From Microbacterium sp. cf046 (GTDB taxonomy: Bacteria; Actinomycetota; Actinomycetes; Actinomycetales; Microbacteriaceae), in assembly GCF_900114345.1 (NCBI RefSeq), contig NZ_FOZJ01000002.1, positions 868,001 to 932,000 of the forward strand: a DNA stretch of 64,000 bases, in the 5' to 3' direction. The number at the start of each line of letters is the position of its first letter. Positions within the stretch are counted from its first letter, which is position 1. The translations under genes were made by a program, and so were the position numbers. Below the pieces are notes generated by a model that saw nothing but the letters and a program-made list of their open reading frames with translations, made no database searches and was not told the DNA's origin. Shown here piece by piece: positions 20,257 through 29,795 of this stretch.

Positions 20257-20619
20257 TCACCGCAGATCCTCGAGATGCTCGAGAGCCCCATTGGCCGGAT
20301 CCGCCCCGATGATCGCGATCGCATCCAGGCGCAGCCGACGACCCTGCGCAACCTCGGGGTGAGCGGCGATCCAGGCGAACGCGAGCCGCCACAGCCGCTG
20401 CCGTTTGCGAGCGTCGATCGCCTCGAAGGGATGACCGAAGCCCTCGCCGCGACGCGTCTTGACCTCGACGACGACGAGGTCGGTGCGTCGGATCGCGACG
20501 AGGTCTATCTCGCCGTCGCGGATGCGCCAGTTCCGATCCACGACGGTGTAGCCGCACGACTCCAGATGACGGGCGGCGCGCTCCTCGCCGGCCCGCCCGA
20601 GAACATCCTTCGCTGCCAT
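20257..20619 (-). CDS. YraN family (UPF0102) endonuclease-like protein
   Basis: 120 residues. The restriction-endonuclease-like fold is indicated by NWRIRDGEIDLVAIRR and VVVEVKTRRGEGFG, which supply the D...E.K triad. The family has no firmly assigned substrate. It precedes comM-dprA, the usual actinobacterial order rnhB-DUF2469-yraN-comM-dprA, although here the DUF2469 gene is turned to the opposite strand. Confidence 0.88.
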   Translation of the reverse strand: MAAKDVLGRAGEERAARHLESCGYTVVDRNWRIRDGEIDLVAIRRTDLVVVEVKTRRGEGFGHPFEAIDARKRQRLWRLAFAWIAAHPEVAQGRRLRLDAIAIIGADPANGALEHLEDLR

Positions 20620-20753
20620 GAAGGCATCGTCGCGCGGGCGTCCGAGCGCGCCGCGTCCGTCACCGGTGTGCGTGGACAGTCGCCCAGCGGCACGGTCTGG
20701 GGAGGAACGGTCGACGCGCGTGCGGTGCGGCGCGACTCTAGTATGGAGAGACC

Positions 20754-21077
20754 ATGGATGACGAAGTCTTCGAGGACTACGACCGCGAACTGGAGCTCGC
20801 CCTCTACCGCGAGTACCGCGACGTCGTTTCGCAGTTCCAGTACGTGATCGAGACCGAGCGCAGGTTCTACCTCGCGAACGAGGTGAACGTCGTGCGGCGG
20901 GACACGGAGCACGACTTCTACTTCGAGATCACCATGACCGATGTCTGGGTCTGGGACATCTATCGTGCCGACCGCTTCGTCAAGTCCGTCCGTGTACTCA
21001 CGTTCAAGGACGTCAACGTGGAGGAGCTTTCGCGCCGCGACTTCCACCTTCCCGAAGAGCTGTCACTCGACTCCTGA
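20754..21077 (+). CDS. DUF2469 conserved actinobacterial protein
   Basis: 107 residues, matching the actinobacterial DUF2469 family (N-terminal EVFEDYDRELELALYREYRD, then FYLANEVNVVRR and VWVWDIYRADRFV). The function is unknown; it is acidic, soluble, and nearly always next to rnhB. A GGAGAG site lies just before the ATG, and TAGTAT about 22 nt upstream is a possible -10 box. It is on the strand opposite to its neighbours, convergent with rnhB and divergent from yraN. Confidence 0.9.
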   Translation: MDDEVFEDYDRELELALYREYRDVVSQFQYVIETERRFYLANEVNVVRRDTEHDFYFEITMTDVWVWDIYRADRFVKSVRVLTFKDVNVEELSRRDFHLPEELSLDS

Positions 21078-21101
21078 GGGACGCGGGATCGCGCGCAACG
21101 G

Positions 21102-21761
21102 TCAGAAGAGCGTGGGCGACCCGATGAACGACCACGAGGCGCGATGGTGCCGGCTGATCCCGTGCTCGAGGATCGCATCACGATGGTCGGGACTCGCGTA
21201 GCCCTTGTTGCGCGCCCAGTTGTACGCCGGCAGCTCATCATGGAGCTCGGTCATGAGCGCGTCACGCGCCACCTTCGCGATGACGGATGCAGCAGCCGCG
21301 CTCGCGCAGTCGCGGTCGGCCTTGATCACGGGGCGCACGTTCAGTCCGGTCCCGCCCGCCGGGGTGATGTAGTCGTAGTTTCCGTCCAAGACGACGATCG
21401 CATCTTCGGGCACCACCCCGTGGGCACGCATATCGGCCAGCGCGCGAATGGTGGCGAGGCCGAGTGCGCGCATGATGCCGACCTGGTCGATCTCCTCCGC
21501 ACTGGCCCAGCCGACGGCGCTCGCGGACACCCAGGATGCGGCGCGCGCCGCGACCGCCGCCCGATGGTGCTCGGGCACGAGCTTCGAATCGCGCAGGCCC
21601 TGGGGCACGCGCTTGCGCGAGCGCGGGGCATCGATCATGACGGCCCCGACGGCGACCGGACCGGCGAGGGCCCCGCGCCCGACCTCGTCGCACGCGATGA
21701 GGATCGCGTGCTCGCGCAGCAGGCGCCGTTCGAGCGTGAGGCGGGGCTCGATCACGGTCAT
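21102..21761 (-). CDS. rnhB: Ribonuclease HII
   Basis: 219 residues. It cleaves RNA in RNA-DNA hybrids and single ribonucleotides in DNA. The catalytic acidic residues lie in ACDEVGRGALAGPV and VVLDGNYD, and VIKADRDCASAAAASVIAK is the conserved middle block. It overlaps lepB as ATGA and ends 24 nt from the convergent DUF2469 stop. Confidence 0.95.
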   Translation of the reverse strand: MTVIEPRLTLERRLLREHAILIACDEVGRGALAGPVAVGAVMIDAPRSRKRVPQGLRDSKLVPEHHRAAVAARAASWVSASAVGWASAEEIDQVGIMRALGLATIRALADMRAHGVVPEDAIVVLDGNYDYITPAGGTGLNVRPVIKADRDCASAAAASVIAKVARDALMTELHDELPAYNWARNKGYASPDHRDAILEHGISRHHRASWSFIGSPTLF

Positions 21762-22537
21762 TTCGGAGCGGGCTCCGCCGTGGGTTCGGGGACGCCCGCG
21801 AAGACGTCATGGTGGAAATCCAGGGCGCCGAAGCGATCGAACGGCCAGGTGATCAGGAACGCCCGCCCCACGACGTTCTCGACCGGAACGAAGCCCTTGC
21901 CGGGCTGGTCCTGGTTGTAGCGCGAGTCCTTCGACGAATAGCGGTTGTCGCCCAGCACCCAGAGGCTGTCCTCGGGCACGGTGACGTCGAACGAGTCGGC
22001 GGATGCCGCGCTGTCTGCATTCGGGAGCTTGAGGTACTCGTCCTCGTCGATCGGGACGCCGTTCACGGTGATCTGGCCGATCGCGTTGCAGCACACGACG
22101 TGATCGCCCGGTGTTCCGATGATCCGCTTCACGAGATGATCGTCGCTGTCCGGCGCGGACAGGCCCACGAGGGACAGCGCCCAGTCGACAGCCTCCACCA
22201 GCGGTGAGCGGGGCGGATCGGTGCGGACCGGGAGCCAGCCGCCCGGATCGCGGAACACCACGATGTCGCCGCGCTCGTAGCCGCCGAATCGCGGTGTGAT
22301 CTCGTCGACGAGGATGCGGTCGTTGACCAGCAGGGTGGTCTCCATCGACCCGGAGGGGATGTAGAAGGATCGCACCAGGAAGGTCTTCACCAGGAACGAC
22401 ACGAGCACCGCGACGAGCACGATGATGATGACGTCGCGCAGGAAGGACAGCCAGCTGCGCCGTCGGTCCCGACCTGCGCTCGCTGCAGCGCGAGGTGAGG
22501 GGGCCGGCGCTGCGGGTGCCGTCTGCTCGGTCGTCAT
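21758..22537 (-). CDS. lepB: Signal peptidase I LepB
   Basis: 259 residues. It removes signal peptides on the outer face of the membrane. A cytoplasmic Ala/Pro-rich tail precedes one transmembrane helix (about 31-52). The catalytic Ser is in FYIPSGSMETTL and the Lys in LVKRIIGTPGD, and GDNRYSSKDSR is the conserved late box. rplS lies upstream behind a terminator, and rnhB is coupled downstream. Confidence 0.96.
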   Translation of the reverse strand: MTTEQTAPAAPAPSPRAAASAGRDRRRSWLSFLRDVIIIVLVAVLVSFLVKTFLVRSFYIPSGSMETTLLVNDRILVDEITPRFGGYERGDIVVFRDPGGWLPVRTDPPRSPLVEAVDWALSLVGLSAPDSDDHLVKRIIGTPGDHVVCCNAIGQITVNGVPIDEDEYLKLPNADSAASADSFDVTVPEDSLWVLGDNRYSSKDSRYNQDQPGKGFVPVENVVGRAFLITWPFDRFGALDFHHDVFAGVPEPTAEPAPK

Positions 22538-22604
22538 TCAGATCCTTCTCACGGGCTCACCGCGCATCAGCGCACCCCTGCTCCAAGGGTCGCACATCCG
22601 CACC

Positions 22605-22648
22605 TGGGAAAACGACGAAACCCCGGGCCGAACGGCACCGGGGTTTCG
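22605..22648 (-). terminator. Rho-independent-type terminator after rplS
   Basis: An 11-bp inverted repeat (22616-22626 with 22638-22648) and 11-nt loop follows the rplS stop by 11 nt on the minus strand and is trailed by a T-rich stretch (CGTCGTTTTCC). It separates rplS from lepB-rnhB, so lepB probably has its own promoter in the 60 nt between. Confidence 0.8.
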
Positions 22649-22659
22649 CGGAAATTGCG

Positions 22660-23007
22660 TCAGTTGTCGCGCTTCTCCTTGATCTTGGCCTTCTTGCCAC
22701 GGAGGTTGCGCAGGTAATAGAGCTTCGCGCGGCGGACGTCACCACGGGTGACGACCTCGATGTGGTCGATCACGGGGCTGTGGACGGGGAACGTGCGCTC
22801 GACGCCGACCTGGAAGCTGATCTTGCGGACCGTGAAGGTCTCACGAACGCCGTCGCCGGAGCGGCCGATGACGACGCCCTGGAAGACCTGGATGCGCGAG
22901 CGGTTGCCCTCGGTGATGTTGACGTGCACCTTGACGGTGTCGCCGGCGCCGAATGCGGGAATGTCGGAACGCAGCGAGGCTGCGTCGACGGAGTCGAGGA
23001 TCTGCAT
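22660..23007 (-). CDS. rplS: 50S ribosomal protein L19
   Basis: 115 residues. Typical L19 features are present: [39 protein letters not shown] and the basic end [19 protein letters not shown]. The ATG at 23007 is preferred because AGAGAG lies 8 nt upstream; an ATG at 23013 sits only 2 nt from that site. In many bacteria rplS follows trmD directly; here trmD is 20 kb away on the same strand. Confidence 0.97.
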   Translation of the reverse strand: MQILDSVDAASLRSDIPAFGAGDTVKVHVNITEGNRSRIQVFQGVVIGRSGDGVRETFTVRKISFQVGVERTFPVHSPVIDHIEVVTRGDVRRAKLYYLRNLRGKKAKIKEKRDN

Positions 23008-23140
23008 GATCATTGCTCTCTGCGGCCGCCACAGGTCGACCGCGGTATCAGTGGGAAGTTTCGGTTGCGTCCAAGGCCATCGACATCACGTCTGACAACC
23101 GGCTCCCCTGAGGCAGAACCTGGTCAGGACACAAAGATCT

Positions 23141-23169
23141 ATTCTGCCACGGATGCCGCGGCCCGCCAA
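23141..23169 (-). promoter_or_regulatory. Candidate sigma-70-type promoter of rplS
   Basis: On the minus strand TTGGCG (23169-23164) and CAGAAT (23146-23141) are 17 nt apart, a fair match to TTGACA/TATAAT. The predicted transcript would carry a leader of about 125 nt before rplS. This fits rplS being detached from trmD and so needing its own promoter. Confidence 0.45.
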
Positions 23170-23176
23170 AACGGCC

Positions 23177-23665
23177 TCAGGCTGCCGGCGGCTTCTCTGT
23201 GATCACGATGACATCGCGCTCGCTCGGCGCCTGTCGGGGCGCCTGCGCGGGGATGTAGCCGATTCCCTCAGTGGTGCGCATGAGGATCGCGGACGGTCTC
23301 GCCTCACGCCACAGCTGCACGAGCTCGAGCCAGAACAGCGCGAGACCGACGACGATCGTGAGCACCATCACGGGCGCCCACCATGCCTGGTTGAAGAAGC
23401 CGAGCGCGATCGTGAGCCCGTTCCACAGCGTGAAGCCCAGCACGTCCCACCAGGAGACGGCCCGCTCCACCCTCACGGTGCCCCGCGCACGCACCAGGAG
23501 CGTGAGGAGGAGCTGCCCGAAGAACACGGACGGTATCGCGATGAACAGCACCCAGAGGAATGCCCACCCACCGGCATTGAAGACGCCCCAGCCCACCAGC
23601 AGCCACAGCGGGAGCAGGAACGCGGCCGGGATCAACCAGCTATAGAACGCGCGACGCACCCACAT
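23177..23665 (-). CDS. Small integral membrane protein, function unknown
   Basis: 162 residues with four hydrophobic helices (about 7-27, 32-55, 70-95 and 97-117), a Trp-rich loop and a Pro/Gln-rich cytoplasmic tail ending in a charged stretch. I do not recognise a characterised family; similar proteins in Microbacterium carry generic membrane labels. It is divergent from map and lies upstream of rplS, with its stop inside the likely rplS promoter region. Confidence 0.6.
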   Translation of the reverse strand: MWVRRAFYSWLIPAAFLLPLWLLVGWGVFNAGGWAFLWVLFIAIPSVFFGQLLLTLLVRARGTVRVERAVSWWDVLGFTLWNGLTIALGFFNQAWWAPVMVLTIVVGLALFWLELVQLWREARPSAILMRTTEGIGYIPAQAPRQAPSERDVIVITEKPPAA

Positions 23666-23777
23666 AGCCTCGATCGTACGCCGGTCGCCGTCGGTTGGGA
23701 CCGTGGGTCCATGCAGGACGAAGCATCCTCACAGACTCCGTATCAGTGAGAATGGGTCAGGACGAAAGGGAACCGGA

Positions 23778-24560
23778 ATGATCGAGTTGCGCACGCCCGC
23801 CGAGGTCGAGGCGATGCGGCCTGCCGGGCGATTCGTGGCGGAGGTGCTTGCCACGCTGCGCGACGAGACCAAGGTCGGCACGAACCTGCTTGCGATCGAT
23901 CGTCGTGCGCACGACCTGATCCGCCGTGCGGGGGCCGAGTCCTGCTACATCGACTACCACCCGTCCTTCGGCGCGCGTCCGTTCGGCAAGGTCATCTGCA
24001 CGTCCGTGAACGACGCGGTCCTGCATGGCCTCCCCTTCGACTACGCACTCCGGGACGGCGACCTGGTCTCGCTCGATTTCGCGGTGTCGGTGGACGGCTG
24101 GGTCGCCGATTCCGCGGTCTCGTTCGTTGTCGGGACGCCCCGCGACGAGGATCTCGCGATCATCGACACGACCGAGCGGGCTCTGGATGCCGCGATCCAG
24201 GCGGCGGTCGTGGGTCATCGGATCGGCGACATCTCGCACGCGATCGCGGAGATCGCCCATGCCGACGGATACGAGATCAACACCGACTTCGGCGGACACG
24301 GCGTCGGGCGGATCATGCACGGCGATCCGCACGTCCCGAACGACGGCAAGGCCGGGCGCGGCTACCCGCTGCGGGAAGGCCTGGTGCTGGCCCTCGAACC
24401 GTGGTTCCTCCAGACCACCGATGAGCTCATCACCGACCCGGACGGCTGGACGCTGCGAAGCGCCGACGGATCACGCGGTGCGCACTCCGAGCACACGATG
24501 GCGATCACCGACGATGGCCCGATCGTGCTGACCGACAGGTCCTGGCTCGGAGTGCGCTGA
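23778..24560 (+). CDS. map: Type I methionine aminopeptidase
   Basis: 260 residues. It removes the initiator Met from nascent proteins. The five metal ligands are recognisable: VSLDFAVSVDGWVADSA (two Asp), HGDPHVPN and GGHGVGR with its His, LALEPWF (Glu) and AHSEHTMAI (Glu). It lacks the N-terminal zinc-finger extension of some actinobacterial MetAPs. The ATG at 23778 follows AAAGGGAACCGGA; an in-frame ATG further upstream has no such site. It is convergent with pyk. Confidence 0.93.
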   Translation: MIELRTPAEVEAMRPAGRFVAEVLATLRDETKVGTNLLAIDRRAHDLIRRAGAESCYIDYHPSFGARPFGKVICTSVNDAVLHGLPFDYALRDGDLVSLDFAVSVDGWVADSAVSFVVGTPRDEDLAIIDTTERALDAAIQAAVVGHRIGDISHAIAEIAHADGYEINTDFGGHGVGRIMHGDPHVPNDGKAGRGYPLREGLVLALEPWFLQTTDELITDPDGWTLRSADGSRGAHSEHTMAITDDGPIVLTDRSWLGVR

Positions 24561-24571
24561 CATGACGCCGT

Positions 24572-25993
24572 TCATGAGCCGTCGATCGCTCCGATGATGT
24601 GAACGCGGACGTTGTTCGTGGAGCCGGCGAGGCCGGGAGGGGCACCCGCTGTGACCACGACGACATCGCCGCGCTGCGCGTGATCGGTCCCCAGCAGCAC
24701 GTCATCGACCGTCCGCATGAGGTCGTCGGTGGTCAGCGCCCGCTCCACGAGGAACGTCTCGACACCCCAGTACAGGGCGCTGCGCGAGCGTGTGGAGGCG
24801 AGGTCGGTGAATGCCATGATCGGCACGGGATGCCGCAGCCTCGACATGCGCCGAGCGGAATCGCCCGATTGACTGAAGACGCATACGTACTTCGCCCCGA
24901 CGAAGTCCGCGATGTTGGCCGCGGCGAGGGTGAGCGCGCCGGCCTGCGTGTGCGGCTTCGTGCCGAGTGCCGGGATCCGCGCGATCCCGTGGTCCTCGGT
25001 CGAGGCGATGATCCGGGCCATCGTCTCGACGACGGTGACCGGATGGGCGCCGACACTGGTCTCACCGGAGAGCATGACCGCGTCCGCTCCGTCGAGCACG
25101 GCGTTGGCGACATCCGAGGTCTCGGCCCGGGTGGGCACATGATTGTCGATCATCGACTCGAGCATCTGCGTCGCCACGATCACGGGCTTGGCCCACCTGC
25201 GCGACAGTTCGACCGCGCGCTTCTGCACGATCGGGACCATCTCCAGCGGCAGCTCGACCCCCAGGTCGCCGCGCGCCACCATCACTCCGTCGAACGCGTC
25301 GATGATCTCCTGCAGGACCTCGATCGCCTCCGGTTTCTCGACCTTCGCGATGAGGGGCACGCGCACGCCCTCCTCGGCCATGATCACGCGCGCTCGCTGG
25401 GCATCCTTGGGCGACCGCACGAACGACAGCGCGACGAGGTCCACGCCCAGCCGCAGCGCCCAGCGCAGATCGTCCTCGTCCTTGGCGCTGAGCGCGGCTG
25501 CGGTGAGGGCGACGCCCGGGAGGTTCAGGCCCTTGTTGTTGGAAACCTTGCCGCCGACGACGACCTCGGTCCGCACGCGCACGCCATCGGTGTCGATCAC
25601 CCGCAGGCGGACCTTGCCGTCGTCGACCAGGATCGGATCGCCCGGCGACACGTCCTTCACAAGCTGAGGGAAGGTGGTGCCGACGATCTCCTTCGTGCCG
25701 GCGACGTCCTCGGCCGTGATCGTGAAGATGTCACCCGCTTCGAGCAGGTGCGGTCCGTCGTCGAATCGTCCGAGGCGGATCTTGGGACCCTGCAGGTCGG
25801 CGAGGATGCCCACCGCACGCCCGGTCGAGTCGCTCGCACGGCGGACGTTGGCGTACGCGAGTTCGTGGACCGATCTCTCACCGTGGCTCAGGTTGAGTCT
25901 GGCCACGTCGAGCCCGGCGGCCACCAGCTGCTCGATCGTCTCGTAGGTCGACGTCGCAGGCCCGAGGGTGGCGACGATCTTGGCACGGCGCAT
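24572..25993 (-). CDS. pyk: Pyruvate kinase
   Basis: 473 residues. It makes pyruvate and ATP from phosphoenolpyruvate and ADP. Conserved blocks include RRAKIVATLGPATS at the start, LNLSHG, ADLQGPKIRLG, SFVRSPKDA, VMVARGDLGVELP (active-site region) and PVIVATQMLESMI. The C-terminal allosteric domain is intact. The ATG at 25993 has GAGGGAG at 4-5 nt. Its upstream region is shared with narK and holds a GlnR-like box. Confidence 0.96.
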   Translation of the reverse strand: MRRAKIVATLGPATSTYETIEQLVAAGLDVARLNLSHGERSVHELAYANVRRASDSTGRAVGILADLQGPKIRLGRFDDGPHLLEAGDIFTITAEDVAGTKEIVGTTFPQLVKDVSPGDPILVDDGKVRLRVIDTDGVRVRTEVVVGGKVSNNKGLNLPGVALTAAALSAKDEDDLRWALRLGVDLVALSFVRSPKDAQRARVIMAEEGVRVPLIAKVEKPEAIEVLQEIIDAFDGVMVARGDLGVELPLEMVPIVQKRAVELSRRWAKPVIVATQMLESMIDNHVPTRAETSDVANAVLDGADAVMLSGETSVGAHPVTVVETMARIIASTEDHGIARIPALGTKPHTQAGALTLAAANIADFVGAKYVCVFSQSGDSARRMSRLRHPVPIMAFTDLASTRSRSALYWGVETFLVERALTTDDLMRTVDDVLLGTDHAQRGDVVVVTAGAPPGLAGSTNNVRVHIIGAIDGS

Positions 25994-26065
25994 GCTCACT
26001 CCCTCGCGATCGACTCCGGGGCCGATCGCTGTGCACCCAGTGTCGCGCACCCGGCGGGCGGATGG

Positions 26066-26081
26066 GTTTCAGAGTCGTAAC
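26066..26081 (-). promoter_or_regulatory. Candidate GlnR-type operator between pyk and narK
   Basis: On the minus strand GTTAC-N6-GAAAC matches one a/b half of the actinobacterial GlnR box (gTnAC-n6-GaAAc). It lies 155 nt upstream of narK and 73 nt upstream of pyk. GlnR activates nitrate assimilation genes under nitrogen limitation in other Actinobacteria, which fits narK. Only one pair of sites is seen, where strong targets often have two. Confidence 0.5.
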
Positions 26082-26113
26082 GCCGGGTACCGGCGGAGGT
26101 TCTCACAACGGTC

Positions 26114-26129
26114 TTCACACCCGGGTGAA
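26114..26129. promoter_or_regulatory. Inverted repeat in the narK upstream region
   Basis: TTCAC-N6-GTGAA encloses a perfect 10-bp palindrome CACCCGGGTG (26118-26127), about 107 nt upstream of narK. Symmetry and location suggest a dimeric regulator site, for example for the HemD-HTH regulator encoded at the end of this cluster; this is inference. Confidence 0.35.
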
Positions 26130-26235
26130 ATCCAGGAGACGCAGAGTTCACACGCGGCACGACCTCGCGAAATGCGGAATCCGTAGCTTCTGAGTCACAG
26201 GCTCCACTTCACTTGCGACTCCCTTGGAGATCACG

Positions 26236-27660
26236 ATGACCGAAGCGACACTCACAGCACCCGTGCCGGGCGACGCCGCCGACACCGCGGTCGATGCTCC
26301 CGCGGCTCGGGGCGCGACCGGCATCGTCCACCGCCGCGGGCGCTGGATCGACGGCTGGGATCCGGAGGAATCCGAGCAGTGGGAGGCTTCGGGGCGCACG
26401 ATCGCGAAGCGCAACCTCGTCTGGTCGATCTTCGCCGAGTTCCTCGGATTCGTGATCTGGCAGCTGTGGAGCATCGTCGCGGTGATGCTGCCGCTGGCCG
26501 GATTCGCCCTGGACAGCAGTCAGATCTTCTGGCTCATCTCGATCCCGAGCCTCGTCGGCGCGACACTGCGGATTCCGTACTCCTTCCTCGTTCCGATCTT
26601 CGGCGGCCGGAACTGGACCATCATCTCTGCGGGCCTTCTGCTCATCCCCGCGATCGCGATGGCGGTGTGCGTCGGCAACCCCGAGACGCCGTTCCCGGTG
26701 CTGCTCGTCGTTGCGGCGCTGGCCGGCTTCGGCGGCGGCAACTTCGCCAGCTCGATGTCGAACATCACGTACTTCTACCCGCAGCGCGAGAAGGGCTGGG
26801 CCCTCGGCCTCAATGCCGCCGGAGGCAACCTGGGTGCCTCCGTCGCGCAGTTCGTCGTTCCGATCGTGGTCACGATCGGTGCGGGCGTCGCGGTCAATCT
26901 GCCCCTCGCCGGCTGGATCTGGGTCCCCCTGATCGTCGTCGCGATGGCGGGCGCCGCGTCGCGGATGAACAACATCTCGTCGGCCAAGGCGGATTTCTCC
27001 GGATCAGCCGCGGCGCTGCGGGAGCCCCACCTCTGGGTGCTGGCACTGCTCTACATCGGCACCTTCGGATCGTTCATCGGCTTCGCGAGCGTCTTCCCCA
27101 AGCTCATCGCCGACCAGTTCCCGGCGTTCTCCGGCATCGCGGTGGGGACGGCATCCGTCTCCCTGGCATTCCTCGGCGCGCTCGTCGGCTCGCTCGCCCG
27201 TCCGATCGGTGGGCGCCTGGCCGACCGCTTCGGCGGCGCACGGGTGACGATCGGGGTGTTCGCCGCCATGGCGGTCATGACCCTGGCCGTGATGGCGGTG
27301 ATCCCGACCGGGCAGTTCTGGCTGTTCCTCGGCTGCTTCCTGCTGCTGTTCGCCGCCGCGGGGGCGGGCAACGGCTCCACGTACCGGATGGTGCCGGTCG
27401 TGTTCGCACTTCGGGGCGACGGCGACGCGGCCACCGGCGGAGATGTGTCCTCCAAGCGGAAGGCCGCCGCGGCTCTGGGGCTCATCTCGGCCATCGGTGC
27501 CTACGGCGGGTTCCTGATCCCGCAGGCGCTCAACCTGTCGAAGCTCGGCACGGGCAGCTACACGGGGGCCTTCCTCGTCTTCGTCCTCGCCTACATCGCC
27601 CTGCTGGTCCTCACGGCCGCGGTCTACGGCCGCGCGCGGAGCGACGGATTCCGGATCTGA
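26236..27660 (+). CDS. narK: Nitrate/nitrite transporter NarK (MFS)
   Basis: 474 residues, 12 predicted helices, NarK/NasA branch of the major facilitator superfamily. A roughly 65-residue hydrophilic N-terminus precedes helix 1. Two nitrate-signature regions are visible: ALAGFGGGNFASSMSNI in helix 5 and FAAAGAGNGSTYRMVP in helix 11. It brings nitrate in and may export nitrite. The ATG at 26236 has GGAG 6 nt upstream; an earlier TTG (26224) is less likely. First gene of the nitrate assimilation cluster, 5 nt ahead of nasC. Confidence 0.94.
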   Translation: MTEATLTAPVPGDAADTAVDAPAARGATGIVHRRGRWIDGWDPEESEQWEASGRTIAKRNLVWSIFAEFLGFVIWQLWSIVAVMLPLAGFALDSSQIFWLISIPSLVGATLRIPYSFLVPIFGGRNWTIISAGLLLIPAIAMAVCVGNPETPFPVLLVVAALAGFGGGNFASSMSNITYFYPQREKGWALGLNAAGGNLGASVAQFVVPIVVTIGAGVAVNLPLAGWIWVPLIVVAMAGAASRMNNISSAKADFSGSAAALREPHLWVLALLYIGTFGSFIGFASVFPKLIADQFPAFSGIAVGTASVSLAFLGALVGSLARPIGGRLADRFGGARVTIGVFAAMAVMTLAVMAVIPTGQFWLFLGCFLLLFAAAGAGNGSTYRMVPVVFALRGDGDAATGGDVSSKRKAAAALGLISAIGAYGGFLIPQALNLSKLGTGSYTGAFLVFVLAYIALLVLTAAVYGRARSDGFRI

Positions 27661-27665
27661 CGCCG

Positions 27666-29795
27666 ATGGCATCGACGATCACCGGGGTCGCGGCATCCAC
27701 CGACACCCACTGCCCGTATTGCGCGCTCCAGTGCGCGATGACGCTGACGCGGGCAGCGGGGGCGGCGGAGGGCGCGGCCCCCGTGGTCGTGTCCGGACGC
27801 GACTTCCCGACGAACCGCGGGGGGCTCTGCAAGAAGGGCTGGACCTCGGCGGAGCTGCTGCGCTCCCCGGATCGCCTCACCGCGCCGCTCGTGCGCGGCG
27901 GGGACGGCCTGCTGCACGAGACGCGGTGGGATGACGCACTCGATCTCATCGCCGATCGGTTGCGGTCGATCCGTGATCGGCACGGCGCGGATGCCGTCGC
28001 GGTCTTCGGCGGCGGAGGGCTCACGAACGAGAAGGCGTACCAGCTGGGCAAGTTCGCCCGTCTCGCGCTCGGAACGAGCCGCATCGACTACAACGGGCGG
28101 TTCTGCATGTCATCGGCAGCGGCTGCCGGCAATCGCGCCTTCGGCATCGATCGCGGGATGCCGTTCCCGCTTGCGGACCTGGACGCGGCATCCACCGTGC
28201 TCCTTCTCGGCACCAACGTCGCCGCGACCATGCCGCCGTTCATCGGCCACCTCGCCGGAGCGCAGGACGCCGGCGGGCTGATCGTCGTGGACCCTCGCCG
28301 CACGGCGACCGCCCGGCTCACCGACGAGGCGCGCGGCATCCACCTGCAGCCGACGCCCGGCACCGACCTCGCCCTCCTCCTCGGCATCACGCACGTCGTG
28401 ATCGCCGAAGGACTGACGGATGCCGACTACCTCGCCGGCCGGACGAATGGCTTCGACGACCTGCGACGCACAGTGAGCGGATGGTGGCCCGAGCGGGTCC
28501 AGGCGGTGACCGGCGTTCCCGCGAGCACGATCCGCACGGTCGCGCGGAGACTGGGCGCAGGCGGCGGCGTGTACATCCTGACGGGCCGCGGCGTGGAGCA
28601 GCACGTGGACGGCACGGACACCGCGACTGCGGCGATCAACCTCGCGCTCGCTCTCGGACTGCCGGGTCGACCGGACTCCGGCTACGGCACCCTCACCGGT
28701 CAGGGGAACGGACAGGGCGGGCGCGAACACGGCCAGAAGTGCGATCAACTGCCCGGCTACCGCAAGATCACCGATCCCGCCGCCCGCGCCCACGTCGCGG
28801 ACGTGTGGGGCGTCGACCCGGCCGTCATCCCGGGCCCCGGCATCCCCGCCGTGGAGCTCCTGCAGGCGCTCGGCACCGACGCGGGACCCCGTGCGCTCCT
28901 CGTGCACGGATCGAACGTCGTGGTGTCGGCGCCGAACGCCTCCGCGGTCCGCGAGGGCCTGGCACGGCTCGAGCTGCTCGTGGTGTCGGACTTCTTCCTC
29001 TCCGAGACTGCCGCCATGGCCGATGTCATCCTGCCCGTCCCGCAATGGGCCGAGGAGGAGGGCACGATGACGAACCTGGAGGGTCGGGTGATCCGACGTC
29101 GCCGCGCCATGAGTCCGCCGGACGAGGTGCGCGACGAGCTGTGGATCCTGGCCGAGCTCGCACGGCGTCTCGACGCTCCCGGAACCTACTCGGTCGACGC
29201 GCGCGAGGTCTTCGACGAACTGCGCAGGGCATCTGCCGGCGGTGTCGCCGACTATTCGGGCATCGACGACGCCCTGCTCGATGCCGGGGCCCCGGTCCAC
29301 TGGCCTTGCCCGGTCGGCTCGCTCGGCACGCCGCGGCTGTTCCAGGACGGCTTCGGGCACGCCGATGGACGGGCGCGGATCGTCCCGGTCACGCCGGCGA
29401 CGATCGATGCACGCCTTCCGCGAAGCGGCGAGCTGACGCTCATCACGGGGCGGCTGCTCGAGCATTACCAGAGCGGCGCGCAGACCCGGCGTGTGCCCGA
29501 GTTGGCGGCCGCGCACCCCGAAGTCACGGTCACGCTCCATCCAGCTGCGGCCGAACGCCACGGAATCACCGAGGGCGACACCGTGGAGCTGTCGAACGAC
29601 TTCGGCGTCGTCCGGGCCGGCGCGACGATCTCGCGTGACGTCCGCCCCGGCGATGTCTTCGTCCCCTTCCACTTCCCCGGCGACGGCACTGCGAACCTCC
29701 TGACCTCCGACGCCGTCGATCCGATCTCTGCGATGCCCGAGTTCAAGACCGGCGCCGTTCGGGTGCGCCGGGTGGCGGAGACGGTCGTCGCATGA
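27666..29795 (+). CDS. nasC: Assimilatory nitrate reductase, molybdopterin catalytic subunit
   Basis: 709 residues. It reduces nitrate to nitrite in the cytoplasm (molybdopterin oxidoreductase family). The N-terminal [4Fe-4S] motif has Cys16, Cys19, Cys23 and Cys55 ([15 protein letters not shown]). Cys147 in NGRFCMSSA is the likely molybdenum ligand. The C-terminal dinucleotide-binding domain (about 590-709) contains [17 protein letters not shown] and the late VFVPFHF. It has no fused [2Fe-2S] domain at the C-terminus; electrons probably come from the next gene product, with which it shares an ATGA overlap. Confidence 0.94.
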   Translation: MASTITGVAASTDTHCPYCALQCAMTLTRAAGAAEGAAPVVVSGRDFPTNRGGLCKKGWTSAELLRSPDRLTAPLVRGGDGLLHETRWDDALDLIADRLRSIRDRHGADAVAVFGGGGLTNEKAYQLGKFARLALGTSRIDYNGRFCMSSAAAAGNRAFGIDRGMPFPLADLDAASTVLLLGTNVAATMPPFIGHLAGAQDAGGLIVVDPRRTATARLTDEARGIHLQPTPGTDLALLLGITHVVIAEGLTDADYLAGRTNGFDDLRRTVSGWWPERVQAVTGVPASTIRTVARRLGAGGGVYILTGRGVEQHVDGTDTATAAINLALALGLPGRPDSGYGTLTGQGNGQGGREHGQKCDQLPGYRKITDPAARAHVADVWGVDPAVIPGPGIPAVELLQALGTDAGPRALLVHGSNVVVSAPNASAVREGLARLELLVVSDFFLSETAAMADVILPVPQWAEEEGTMTNLEGRVIRRRRAMSPPDEVRDELWILAELARRLDAPGTYSVDAREVFDELRRASAGGVADYSGIDDALLDAGAPVHWPCPVGSLGTPRLFQDGFGHADGRARIVPVTPATIDARLPRSGELTLITGRLLEHYQSGAQTRRVPELAAAHPEVTVTLHPAAAERHGITEGDTVELSNDFGVVRAGATISRDVRPGDVFVPFHFPGDGTANLLTSDAVDPISAMPEFKTGAVRVRRVAETVVA

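Noticed and set aside
28110..29672. 520-codon minus-strand frame opposite nasC
   Set aside because: No recognisable domain, no ribosome-binding site; mirror of a real GC-rich gene.
26379..29795. 1138-codon frame covering narK and nasC
   Set aside because: The first 430 codons lie over narK in another frame and show no domain; NasC begins at 27666.
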